Positions 18,480 through 26,984 of a stretch of DNA of 64,000 bases are shown piece by piece (position 1 is the stretch's first letter; every line of letters starts with the position of its first letter). The stretch is from UBA4729 sp038236865 (lineage in GTDB: Bacteria; Patescibacteriota; Saccharimonadia; Saccharimonadales; UBA4665). The position numbers were made by a program, and so were the translations under genes. Under the pieces are notes generated by a model that saw only the letters and a list, made by a program, of their open reading frames with translations, did no database searches and was not told the origin of the DNA. The stretch is from assembly GCA_038236865.1 (NCBI GenBank), contig JBBRZI010000001.1:1-64000 (forward strand), given 5' to 3'.

Positions 18480-19169
18480 TTAGAGGTGAGCTAAGCCAGC
18501 CAGGCTGAGCCAGCCGTTTATGAGTAGCGCACTTCCCAGGAACAGGCTGATTCCAATAACGGCCTGATTGGCGTAGAGAGTCAGTAAGCGGTGCACCCTA
18601 GCCAACGTGAGCAGCTTTTGTTTGGGCGGAGTCAGCCAGTAGGCTCCGACAACCGCCAGTTGCAACAGCAAGGCGGCAATAGCATAAGTGGTTACGGCCG
18701 TCAGTAATGTCGGCGTGGGTAGATGGAGCTGCCCAATATGAATCATTGCAATCACAAACACGACGTCTATCATTGATTGAACGGTAACAAGGACGGAGCC
18801 GAGTATACATAAGTGCCAACGGTTCAACTGTAGTCGGCGCATGAGGCTATCGGAGGGTTCTGTGGTTAGCCGCCCCAGTTTCATCAGCCAGAGGAGCCGA
18901 GCGGCTAGTATGAGTAGTATTATGCCGGCCAGAACCTCGCTACTAGGGACAAGCCAGATGTGGGCAGTTTCGAAGTGCAGTACCTTTGCGCCAAACCCAA
19001 CCGCAAAGAGTAGCCCCGCCACTACCAGCGCAACAAAACTACCGCTTAAGAACACAAAGCTTCGGCCATACGGGTTCTTCTGGGAGAGCAGTATGGGCAT
19101 AACGGCGATCCCGATTGGATCGATTGCGAGCAAGCCAAGAACGGCGAGTGGAGTGAGTAAACCAAGCAT
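18480..19169 (-). CDS. Six-TM membrane protein, LysE/GAP-like
   Basis: 229 aa, about six TM helices, with helix 1 LLTPLAVLGLLAIDPIGIAV resembling the LysE/GAP (Sap) small-molecule exporter superfamily. The assignment rests on topology and the first helix only. The ATG at 19169 is preferred over 19205 because CATACT (19176-19181) ends 6 nt before it. It lies downstream of the cytochrome b gene on the same strand, 104 bp away. The 200 bp between this gene and the PAS gene show no feature recognised. Confidence 0.6.
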   Translation of the reverse strand: MLGLLTPLAVLGLLAIDPIGIAVMPILLSQKNPYGRSFVFLSGSFVALVVAGLLFAVGFGAKVLHFETAHIWLVPSSEVLAGIILLILAARLLWLMKLGRLTTEPSDSLMRRLQLNRWHLCILGSVLVTVQSMIDVVFVIAMIHIGQLHLPTPTLLTAVTTYAIAALLLQLAVVGAYWLTPPKQKLLTLARVHRLLTLYANQAVIGISLFLGSALLINGWLSLAGLAHL

Positions 19170-19273
19170 GCTAGCAGTATGCCCTAATTGCCGGCTGCGG
19201 TACATTGGTGAACTGCTGCGCCCCGCGCGGCGGCTGCTGCTGGTGGCGTTGGGCGGTCACGACGCTCTAGGAG

Positions 19274-20671
19274 TTACTTCTTCTCGCGCCAGATTAGTTT
19301 GTAGGCCTTGAGCTTGTCAGGGATCTGATTTACATAGGGGATGAATGGAAAAGCGAGCATGGTGAGTAGCAATGAGCCAAAGATGATGCCGGCATCGCGG
19401 TCACCGTTGTCGTCACCGGAAAGCACCGTGTGGTTGAGCACACCGATTGGAACGAGCCACCAGGCTCCCGGCGTGCGCCCGGTTTCTTCGCGGACCATGC
19501 CGTACTGGTCGGTCGTGATGTTGAGCGCCGTGGCCTTTTGCTCAAGGACACCCGTATCAAACAAGAAACGGGTCGTGTAAGTTGATTCGTCAGCGTGTCC
19601 ACCACCACTGTTGGCGGCGGTCAGCGACGGCTCATACAGGCCGGCAGCGGCCATAAGGGTCAGGGACTGGACGACTGACATGATTGGACTAATCGGTGGC
19701 TTGCTGGCGCCTGGTGTCTCTTGGTCAAAGTACGCGTTGGCTGATTTTAGCTGCTCAGCTTGAACGGCGGGTGTCTGTTGGTCAAAAAGCCGTAAATCGT
19801 CTTTCGACTTTACCTGAGTGGCGTGGTACTGCGCGTACGGAGCTGTAATGTAGACCGCGCGGGTATTGTACGTATAGGGATCGATATTGTCTAGATACAC
19901 TGCGGTTTCTGAGGTGCTACCGTATTCCGCCATCAGGGTCTTGCCCATCAGAAATGAGTCTTGTTGGGCGATCGATTGGATAGTTGTCGGCTTAATGTAG
20001 GGTGAAGGCAGCACCACTGCGAGAGCCAGGATTAAGGCTATCAGCCCGCCGCCGCGTATGAACAGTTTAGTGTGGTTGGCGGGGACCGTCTTGACGGTTA
20101 CGTCGCTGCGGTAGGGCCGGGCTATGCCAAGTACCCGGACGAGTAGATAGTGCAAACCCAATAAGCCGAGCAGTACGAGCGGGACCACGACGATGTGGAT
20201 ACCATAGATCTGTTTGTAGTTGAGTGGGTTCAGTAACCCCCCGAGGCCACTGCCGTTATAGAAGTCAGCGCCTTGGAGTGACCGCCATTGCGATGAAAAA
20301 TCACCACGCAGCGCGTAGCCAAATTCGGTCTCGGCTAGGACGACAAACAGCATCAGTACCCCGAGTAGCCAAGTCAGTCGGCGCGGTTTTTTAAATCCAG
20401 AGGTAAAGAACACGACCAGTAAGTGCAGAATAATAAACAATACGAATGCTTGCGTAGCCCACAAGTGCACGCTACGCACGTAGCCACCAAGGCCGCTCGT
20501 CAGCCACCAGGTCGGTCCGTAGAACGTCATAATAAGGCCAGTGATAAGCAGTACGACAAACGAGATCATCGACAAAAATCCGAGCGAATAGAAAAACTTA
20601 TTTCCGTAGCTCGGTACGTCCTGAATCATGCTACTTTTAAGGGCTTTGACAAGAGGGTGCGAAACGGCCAT
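19274..20671 (-). CDS. Lone cytochrome b/b6-family protein
   Basis: 465 aa. The N-terminal four-helix di-heme domain (about 25-220) has ligand pairs H69/H83 in helix B and H159/H174 in helix D. The 14- and 15-residue spacings match cytochrome b6. An extracytoplasmic insert of about 110 residues follows (225-335), then hydrophobic stretches, including PGAWWLVPIG at the place of the PEWY quinol-site motif, and a last TM helix (428-447). No Rieske protein, cytochrome c1 or oxidase gene is near. It could transfer electrons between a quinol or flavin donor and an extracytoplasmic acceptor. TTGACT-N18-TATAAA lies upstream, with a CRP-type operator about 60 bp before the expected start of transcription. 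Confidence 0.82.
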   Translation of the reverse strand: MAVSHPLVKALKSSMIQDVPSYGNKFFYSLGFLSMISFVVLLITGLIMTFYGPTWWLTSGLGGYVRSVHLWATQAFVLFIILHLLVVFFTSGFKKPRRLTWLLGVLMLFVVLAETEFGYALRGDFSSQWRSLQGADFYNGSGLGGLLNPLNYKQIYGIHIVVVPLVLLGLLGLHYLLVRVLGIARPYRSDVTVKTVPANHTKLFIRGGGLIALILALAVVLPSPYIKPTTIQSIAQQDSFLMGKTLMAEYGSTSETAVYLDNIDPYTYNTRAVYITAPYAQYHATQVKSKDDLRLFDQQTPAVQAEQLKSANAYFDQETPGASKPPISPIMSVVQSLTLMAAAGLYEPSLTAANSGGGHADESTYTTRFLFDTGVLEQKATALNITTDQYGMVREETGRTPGAWWLVPIGVLNHTVLSGDDNGDRDAGIIFGSLLLTMLAFPFIPYVNQIPDKLKAYKLIWREKK

Positions 20672-20722
20672 GATGGTGTCCTAGCTGTATTGAATTAATT
20701 TGTTAATTTCACGCTTATGCTT

Positions 20723-20752
20723 TTTATAGCTATTAGTATAGCCTCCAGTCAA
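20723..20752 (-). promoter_or_regulatory. Promoter of cytochrome b gene
   Basis: Minus-strand TTGACT (20747-20752), 18-bp spacer, TATAAA (20723-20728). Transcription should start near 20714-20716, giving a leader of about 45 nt with AGGA before the ATG. Confidence 0.75.
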
Positions 20753-20766
20753 GGAGTTGACAATAC

Positions 20767-20782
20767 TGTGATCTCGATCACA
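20767..20782. promoter_or_regulatory. Perfect CRP-type operator
   Basis: TGTGATCTCGATCACA is a perfect 16-bp palindrome of the form TGTGA-N6-TCACA. Its centre lies about 58-61 bp upstream of the predicted cytochrome b start, the class I activation position of CRP. The window encodes a Crp-family regulator with a CRP-type recognition helix (9332). Confidence 0.82.
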
Positions 20783-20889
20783 CATATCTCGTAACAATCA
20801 GGCAGGCGATGAGTCGGCTGAGGCTGCTCGGGGCGACTGCGTGACTGGCTGTGTCGGGGGCGGCTATACACTCATCGTGAGGTCGACTG

Positions 20890-20905
20890 TGTGATCGAAA
20901 TCAAT
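20890..20905. promoter_or_regulatory. Second, weaker CRP-type operator
   Basis: TGTGATCGAAATCAAT keeps the TGTGA half and most of the second half (TCAAT versus TCACA). It is centred about 85 bp before the predicted leaderless ackA start, so it could act on ackA-xfp. Confidence 0.55.
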
Positions 20906-20982
20906 GATAGCGTGCCTACTTAAAGCGACAAAGTGCCCCATTACTTATTCATTTGCACCCCAAAATAAGCTATACTTCGCTT

Positions 20983-22215
20983 ATGCTTGGGCTATTCCGC
21001 CGATATAAACATGCACCTGAATATGTATTGGCGGTTAACGCCGGCTCTTCGAGCATTAAAGCGGTGGTCTACGAGGTCGGCGCGCAACTGGAGGTTGTTT
21101 GCCAGAGCACGATTGAGAATATCGGTCAGGCGGGCGCGCTATTCGACACCCAAACTGGTTCTAACCACGACGGCACTTCCCTACCGGTTGATATCAGGAC
21201 GCACACGGCGGCAATTGTCATGATCATGGGCTGGATCGATCAACAGATTAACACTGCTAATTTGCTGGCAATTGGACACCGTATCGTCCATGGCGGCCCG
21301 CAATATTACCAGCCACAGGTCATCACCGATCACCTGCTCGGGGACTTGCAGGCGTTTAGTAGCTATGACCCCGACCACTTGCCAGCTTCAATTCAACTGA
21401 TCAAAAAGCTAACTAGCCTGTTTCCGAACTTACCGCAAGTGGCTTGTTTTGATACAGCGTTTTCGCATAATCTGCCCAGGGTTGCCCAGATTTTGCCGAT
21501 TCCCCGCAAATATGAGCGGGAGGGCCTACGCCGTTATGGTTTTCATGGCTTATCCTATACGTATTTATTATCGAAGCTACGCGAATTGGATGCCGAAGCC
21601 GCCAATGGCCGAGTTATCTTTGCCCATTTAGGCAGTGGCGCCAGCCTCACGGCGATTCAGAATGGCCAACCACTGGACGTTACGATGGGGTTGACGCCCG
21701 CTTCCGGTATACCGATGAGCACGCGCTCCGGTGACCTCGACCCGGGCATCGCCTGGTACTTACACCACAAAGCTGGCGTCAGTACCATTCAGTTCAACAA
21801 TATGGTCAATCACCAGTCCGGTTTGTTGGGTGTTTCCGAGACTTCTGCCGACATGAAAACGCTTTTGCAAAACGAAAGTAGCGACGAACGCGCCGCTGAA
21901 GCCGTGGATCTATTCTGCTATCAAGCTAAAAAAGCGATCGGCTCGATGGCAGCAGTGTTGGGCGGCGTCGAGACGCTGGTGTTTTCGGGTGGTATTGGCG
22001 AAAAGGCGCCGCTGATACGCGCCCGCATCTGTGCCGGTTTGGAGTTTCTGGGCCTTGAACTTGATGAGGCCAGGAATAACAGCAATGAAGCAGAGATTTC
22101 GGTGCATGATAGCCGGGTACGCGTCCGGGTGATTCACACGGACGAGGAAAGCGTTATTGCTCAGCAGATAGTTGGAGTCATTACTAATAGTTCACTAAAT
22201 AAAAGAGGTTCATAA
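20983..22215 (+). CDS. ackA: Acetate kinase
   Basis: 410 aa from the ATG at 20983. Motifs of the ASKHA acetate kinases run in order: LAVNAGSSSIKAVVY, IGHRIVHGG, CFDTAFSH, LRRYGFHGLSY, HLGSGASLTAI, TRSGDLDPG and FSGGIGEKAP. It turns acetyl phosphate and ADP into acetate and ATP. The start is set by TATACT (20971-20976), which ends 6 nt upstream, giving a leaderless mRNA; the frame extends to 20953 but lacks support. It overlaps the phosphoketolase by one base (TAATG). No pta seen. Confidence 0.96.
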   Translation: MLGLFRRYKHAPEYVLAVNAGSSSIKAVVYEVGAQLEVVCQSTIENIGQAGALFDTQTGSNHDGTSLPVDIRTHTAAIVMIMGWIDQQINTANLLAIGHRIVHGGPQYYQPQVITDHLLGDLQAFSSYDPDHLPASIQLIKKLTSLFPNLPQVACFDTAFSHNLPRVAQILPIPRKYEREGLRRYGFHGLSYTYLLSKLRELDAEAANGRVIFAHLGSGASLTAIQNGQPLDVTMGLTPASGIPMSTRSGDLDPGIAWYLHHKAGVSTIQFNNMVNHQSGLLGVSETSADMKTLLQNESSDERAAEAVDLFCYQAKKAIGSMAAVLGGVETLVFSGGIGEKAPLIRARICAGLEFLGLELDEARNNSNEAEISVHDSRVRVRVIHTDEESVIAQQIVGVITNSSLNKRGS

Positions 22216-24584
22216 TGGGTTTGACACAGGCACCCCTGTCAATAGAAATGCTAAGCAAAATTAATGCCTACTGGCGGGCGGCTAATTATTTATCGGTCGG
22301 TCAGATTTACCTGCGCGATAACCCATTGCTGCGGCGGCCACTGCAATACGCTGATGTGAAGCAATTACTGCTCGGGCATTGGGGGACGACTCCGGGCCAG
22401 AACTTTATTTATGTGCACTTGAACCGAGTTATCAAAAATACTGGCTCGAGCATGATCTATATTTCCGGCCCAGGCCACGGCGGGCCGGCCATCGTCGGTA
22501 ACGTCTATTTGGAAGGCACGTTCAGCGAGTTTTATCCGGAAGTTACGCAGGACGAAGCCGGGCTCAAAGAACTCTTCCGTAGCTTTTCATTCCCTGGCGG
22601 GTTGTCTAGCCACGTTTCGCCGCAGGTGCCTGGGTCGATTCACGAAGGTGGAGAATTGGGTTATTCCTTGAGTCACGCCTTCGGCGCGGTCTTTGATAAC
22701 CCGGGGTTGATTGCAGCCTGTGTAGTTGGTGATGGTGAAGCCGAAACGGGGCCGCTCGCCACCGCTTGGCACTCCAATAAATTCCTCAATCCCGCCACCG
22801 ACGGTGTGGTGCTGCCGATCCTCCACCTCAATGGTTACAAAATATCCAACCCGACAGTGTTGGCTCGGATTGAGCGCGAAGAGCTCGAACAATTATTCCG
22901 CGGCTATGGTTGGACACCTTATTTTGTGGAGGGTGATGATCCGGAGACGATGCACCAGCTGATGGCGGCAACGCTCGACACGGTGATGGAAAAAATTAAA
23001 AGTATCCAGGCCAATGCCCGCGAAAATAACGACATGACCCGTCCGCGCTGGCCGATGATCATCCTGCAATCACCCAAAGGCTGGACCGGACCGAAAGTAC
23101 TCGATGGTCAGGTTATCGAGGGTAACTTCCGGTCGCACCAGGTGCCGATCACGATTGACGCCGATCACCAGTCGAACGTTACCCTACTCGAAGATTGGAT
23201 GAAAAGCTATAAACCGGAAGAGCTGTTTGATGCTGAGGGCCGCTTGATGCCCGAACTGGCCGAGCTAGCGCCCCACGGCGGTCTGCGCATGGGTGCGAAT
23301 GACCACGCGAACGGTGGTAACCTGTTACGTGAACTCAACCTGCCGGACTTCCGAGATTACGCAATTGATTTGCCCGTCCACGGCGTCGGTGGCGTCGGAA
23401 ATGTACACGCAATTGGCCCGTACCTGCGTGACGTCATTAATCTAAATAAAATGCATCATAACTTCAGAATTTTTGGTCCGGATGAAACGCTTTCAAACCG
23501 GCTCGACGCCGTATTCGAAGCTACTGACCGCCAATGGTTAGCCCGCACTAAAGAGCACGATCAATTCTTGGCACCAAGTGGCGCCGTGCTTGACTCGATG
23601 CTGAGCGAACACCAGTCAGAAGGTTGGCTGGAAGGTTATTTGTTGACCGGCCGACACGGTATTCTTAACAGCTACGAGGCCTTTATCCGCATCGTTGACT
23701 CGATGGTCAACCAGCACGCTAAATGGCTCAAAATGTCGTCAGAGCTACCGTGGCGTAAAGATATTGCCTCGCTGAACTACCTGCTGACTTCTCACGTTTG
23801 GCGCCAAGATCATAACGGTTTTACCCACCAGGATCCGGGGTTTATTGACCACTTACTCAATAAAAAATCGGCGATGATCCGGGTGTACTTGCCGCCGGAC
23901 GCGAACTGTCTGCTGTCGGTTACCGCCCACTGTTTGCGCAGCCGTAACTACATTAACCTGACTATTTGCGGGAAGCACGACGCCCCCCAGTGGCTCAACA
24001 TGGAAGATGCCGTCGAGCACTGCAGCACCGGTATTGGGGTGTGGAACTGGGCCAGTAACGATCAAGGTGGTGAGCCCGACGTCGTGATGGCATGTGCCGG
24101 CGACGTCCCGACCATCGAAACCCTGGCCGCCGTGTCGATCCTGCGCGAACATTTGCCTGATTTAAAAATACGCGTCATCAACGTCGTCGATCTCATGAAG
24201 CTCGAACCCGACACCGAGCACCCGCACGGTTTGAGCGATATGGACTTTAATGAGATGTTCACGACGGACAAACACATTGTCTTTGCCTTTCATGGCTACC
24301 CGTGGTTGATCCACCGACTGACCTACCGCCGCACCAACCGAAATTTGCACGTCAGAGGCTATAAAGAAGAGGGCACAATTACGACGGCTTTCGACATGAC
24401 CGTCTTAAACGAAATGGATCGGTTCCATTTAGTCATGGACGTGATTGACCGCACGCCTGGAACGAGCGAAGCCGGCGCCAACCTGAAAGAACTGATGGAG
24501 AAAAAGCTAATCGAGCACTCGAACTACATTGCGGTTCATGGTGTCGACATGCCCGAAGTCCGCGACTGGACGTGGGCAAAGTAA
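22215..24584 (+). CDS. xfp: Xylulose-5-phosphate/fructose-6-phosphate phosphoketolase
   Basis: 789 aa, full length. Thiamine-diphosphate enzyme with the signature EGGELGYSLSHAFGA, the cofactor-binding GDGEAETGPLATAWH, HLNGYKISNPT and C-terminal ERFGLH-type counterparts. It cleaves xylulose-5-P or fructose-6-P with phosphate into acetyl phosphate plus glyceraldehyde-3-P or erythrose-4-P. Translationally coupled to ackA (one-base overlap, AGAGG ribosome site), giving a two-gene ATP-yielding route from sugar phosphates to acetate. The phosphoketolase shunt is common in fermentative Saccharibacteria-like genomes. Confidence 0.96.
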   Translation: MGLTQAPLSIEMLSKINAYWRAANYLSVGQIYLRDNPLLRRPLQYADVKQLLLGHWGTTPGQNFIYVHLNRVIKNTGSSMIYISGPGHGGPAIVGNVYLEGTFSEFYPEVTQDEAGLKELFRSFSFPGGLSSHVSPQVPGSIHEGGELGYSLSHAFGAVFDNPGLIAACVVGDGEAETGPLATAWHSNKFLNPATDGVVLPILHLNGYKISNPTVLARIEREELEQLFRGYGWTPYFVEGDDPETMHQLMAATLDTVMEKIKSIQANARENNDMTRPRWPMIILQSPKGWTGPKVLDGQVIEGNFRSHQVPITIDADHQSNVTLLEDWMKSYKPEELFDAEGRLMPELAELAPHGGLRMGANDHANGGNLLRELNLPDFRDYAIDLPVHGVGGVGNVHAIGPYLRDVINLNKMHHNFRIFGPDETLSNRLDAVFEATDRQWLARTKEHDQFLAPSGAVLDSMLSEHQSEGWLEGYLLTGRHGILNSYEAFIRIVDSMVNQHAKWLKMSSELPWRKDIASLNYLLTSHVWRQDHNGFTHQDPGFIDHLLNKKSAMIRVYLPPDANCLLSVTAHCLRSRNYINLTICGKHDAPQWLNMEDAVEHCSTGIGVWNWASNDQGGEPDVVMACAGDVPTIETLAAVSILREHLPDLKIRVINVVDLMKLEPDTEHPHGLSDMDFNEMFTTDKHIVFAFHGYPWLIHRLTYRRTNRNLHVRGYKEEGTITTAFDMTVLNEMDRFHLVMDVIDRTPGTSEAGANLKELMEKKLIEHSNYIAVHGVDMPEVRDWTWAK

Positions 24585-24770
24585 GTCACCAGCCTGACGT
24601 CGAGCCACGAAGTTTAAGTCAACGGCGAACGGCGAACGGCGAGTTTTCAGATCAGCGTAACTGACAATCTTGGCATCCTGGTCTTCGTCGCTGATATTAT
24701 GTGGGTCCTGAGCTAACAGCTTACAACTATCTAACCGCCCGAATCGTCCACACTAAGCAACCGCAGTCAC

Positions 24771-25328
24771 TTAGTCGTCGCGCTCACTGTTCGGTGAAGT
24801 TACTGGCGGCAGGGTTTGCTGCGTGACTGGCGGAGTGCCAGCAACGACGTTGAAGTCGATGTATGGCAAACCGTTATAGTTGTCGATGACGGCGACCAGT
24901 CGATAGGTGCCCGGAGAATCAAACAGTTTTGGCCATGATGCAAAACTGCCAGTCACGCTACTGTTGGCGGGTGTCTCTATTTGGCGCTGCTCGTTCTGGC
25001 AACGCTGGGCATCGGTAGTATCAGTCACGCGCTGCCACTTGTGGTTCACAAACTTATAGACATCCAGCGGTTCAGTCGGGCACTCATTGGTGGCGTAGAT
25101 GGAAGTATTGAGATTGTTCTGGACGGTAAAAACGACCGGTTCGCCGACAATATATTGGGACTGAGAAACGCTGACGTTAATCGTGCCAACGGGTAGCGTG
25201 TGGGTTCGGAATTGATCACCAACCCAGTAAAGCAGCCCGACCATTAGTCCAAACAGGACTAGGTAGCCCATCGCCCATATCGCCCGGCGGCGCCAACGGT
25301 GTCGCCAGTAATGGAGTTCGCTATTCAT
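24771..25328 (-). CDS. Membrane-anchored extracytoplasmic beta-sandwich protein (cassette 1, gene 4)
   Basis: 185 aa: short cytoplasmic N-terminus rich in Arg (RHRWRRR), one TM helix (about 17-40), then an Ig-like/BsuPI-like beta domain. Two cysteines (in NECPTE and QRCQNE) are conserved in the paralogue at 36299 and probably form a disulfide. A Pro/Thr-rich tail ends the protein. Start chosen at 25328, where ATGA overlaps the stop of the ferric-reductase gene; the frame is open further upstream. Last gene of cassette 1. Role unknown; a periplasm-side partner or electron acceptor is an inference. Confidence 0.78.
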   Translation of the reverse strand: MNSELHYWRHRWRRRAIWAMGYLVLFGLMVGLLYWVGDQFRTHTLPVGTINVSVSQSQYIVGEPVVFTVQNNLNTSIYATNECPTEPLDVYKFVNHKWQRVTDTTDAQRCQNEQRQIETPANSSVTGSFASWPKLFDSPGTYRLVAVIDNYNGLPYIDFNVVAGTPPVTQQTLPPVTSPNSERDD

Positions 25329-26068
25329 ATCGTTTTGGCTCTCCATAGTCGATAGACGCCAGCCCCGGCAATGCCGATCGCTACGAGCATCCAGAGCAGG
25401 CGGAATGGACCGTCGGCTAAGTCGGTGCCCAAGTAAAGCGCGTGGACAAAGACGAACAGCATGATGATGTAGGACAGCAGGTGGATGAGTTTCCAAAGAT
25501 AAGGCTTTTTCTCGACCCACAGCAGCGACGTGATGATGACGATTGTGACGAGGTAAAAAGCCAGGACTCCGAGCGCCACGTAAAACGAACCGAGCTGTAC
25601 GTTCCCGATGACCAAGGGTTTATAAGGTGATAGCCAGGGCACTAAAAGCTGCCAAATCGTAAACGGCACAAAATGATCAAACAGTAAGCTTACTAAATGG
25701 GCAACGACCGCCAGCCCGAAGGCGATACCGAGCGCCCGGTGCGTCGCCCAAGCCGTGATGGGGTCAAGGAATCTAAAGCTGTAGCCAGTCACCTGGCCAA
25801 TGCCCGATAAGAGCAGTATAACGAGCGCGGCGGCGGCAACCAGACCCGAACCGCGGGCGACGTACCACGGCCACGAAGTCTTGGCCCGCTCCGTTAAGCG
25901 CTGGGCGACACTGGTGCCGGCGAGTGGTTGGGCTGTCGCCGCCTTTGAACTGCCCGACTCAGCCGCGGCTGAACCGACGCTGGCGACTGTGGCTAGGCTC
26001 GCGAAGATGGCGACCGCGCAGAGGCCATACACCGCCGCTTTAATTAGTTGTTTGAATGCCATTGCCAT
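25325..26068 (-). CDS. Ferric-reductase-like bis-heme transmembrane protein (cassette 1, gene 3)
   Basis: 247 aa. Signal-like N-terminus (about 1-37), an extracytoplasmic stretch with SWPWYVARGSG, then about six TM helices of the ferric reductase/NOX/YedZ type. Heme ligand pairs are H110/H124 and H196/H209, spaced 14 and 13. No flavin or NAD domain of its own: that part is encoded separately by the first gene of the cassette. Expected to carry electrons across the membrane through two b hemes. Overlaps ApbE upstream by 29 nt and the beta-sandwich gene by 4 nt. Confidence 0.85.
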   Translation of the reverse strand: MAMAFKQLIKAAVYGLCAVAIFASLATVASVGSAAAESGSSKAATAQPLAGTSVAQRLTERAKTSWPWYVARGSGLVAAAALVILLLSGIGQVTGYSFRFLDPITAWATHRALGIAFGLAVVAHLVSLLFDHFVPFTIWQLLVPWLSPYKPLVIGNVQLGSFYVALGVLAFYLVTIVIITSLLWVEKKPYLWKLIHLLSYIIMLFVFVHALYLGTDLADGPFRLLWMLVAIGIAGAGVYRLWRAKTI

Positions 26069-26984
26069 ACACTTTCGTTAGTATCTTACCATGCATCTCA
26101 TACTGTAGTAGGAGCGCTAAGGCCCCTAACGGCTGAATTGAGTTCCAGGCGGTCTTCAGGCCGAGCACGATCGAAACTTTTGCCAACACATCGGCTGTCA
26201 TGGCAGTGGTACCATACACCGTCGCCAAACGGACGTTGCTGACGGCTGGGAGATTGGTACGGGGGTCAATGATATGATGCCAGTCAACGCCGTTATGTTG
26301 GCCGCGATGGTTCAGCACACTTGAGCTGGCCAGTCCAAAGCTTGATCCACCGGCAGCAAGTGAGTACGGACTATCGTGTTCGAGGTTAGCCGCGTCCTGG
26401 ATAGCGACGTGCCACGGCTGGGACAGTTCGTTATAGCCGGCCGCCACGATGTCGCCGCCGAGCGATAGCCAATAGCCGCCGAGCGTAGCGGGTAGCGTCT
26501 GAGCCAGCTTGTCGGCCAAGTAGCCCTTACCAATGCCGCCCATATCTAAAGCCGTGCCATAGGGTATCTCTGCCCAGTCGTCGCCAATCGTCAAATTGTC
26601 TGCTGCTACCACCGTCTTTGCGCTGTGATCATCGAGCGGGTCATGTTCGTAACCAGGCACGTGCGAATGGCGGTAGCCGGCTGCTTGGAGGGCCGGTAGT
26701 ATAAACGGGTTATATAGATTACCGGTTTGCAGGCTTAACGTGCGCGCCGCCACCAGTAAATCATGAAACTCCGCTGTTACGGGCGTCCGAATGCCGGCTG
26801 CATTGTTGAATTTGGATAGTTCGCTGGCCGGTAGAAAACGGCTAAACTGACGTTCGAAATTGAACGTCAGTTGCCAGAGTTTTTGAAAGATTTCAGTTGT
26901 GGTAGGGCTGGTTGCATCGCTGACGAGCACAAATGTTGTTTGGCTGCCGAGCGCTATAGCCGTTTGGCTGGAGCTTTTTAACAT
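26040..26984 (-). CDS. apbE: ApbE-family FMN transferase (cassette 1, gene 2)
   Basis: 314 aa. ApbE motifs: FSRFLPASELSKFN, LDMGGIGKGYLADKL, LSLGGDIVAAG, IIDPRTNLPA and the metal-site TAMTADVLAK. ApbE links FMN from FAD to Thr/Ser of target proteins, usually in the extracytoplasmic space. No signal peptide or lipobox is visible, so this copy seems cytosolic. No protein of the cassette shows the classic flavinylation motif (S/T-G-A-T/S), so its target is unclear. Overlaps the FNR gene by 7 nt. Confidence 0.9.
   Translation of the reverse strand: MLKSSSQTAIALGSQTTFVLVSDATSPTTTEIFQKLWQLTFNFERQFSRFLPASELSKFNNAAGIRTPVTAEFHDLLVAARTLSLQTGNLYNPFILPALQAAGYRHSHVPGYEHDPLDDHSAKTVVAADNLTIGDDWAEIPYGTALDMGGIGKGYLADKLAQTLPATLGGYWLSLGGDIVAAGYNELSQPWHVAIQDAANLEHDSPYSLAAGGSSFGLASSSVLNHRGQHNGVDWHHIIDPRTNLPAVSNVRLATVYGTTAMTADVLAKVSIVLGLKTAWNSIQPLGALALLLQYEMHGKILTKVYGNGIQTTN

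Noticed and set aside
24620..24645. GGCGAAC tandem triplet
   Set aside because: Three 7-bp units only, no structure or gene context; likely chance slippage.
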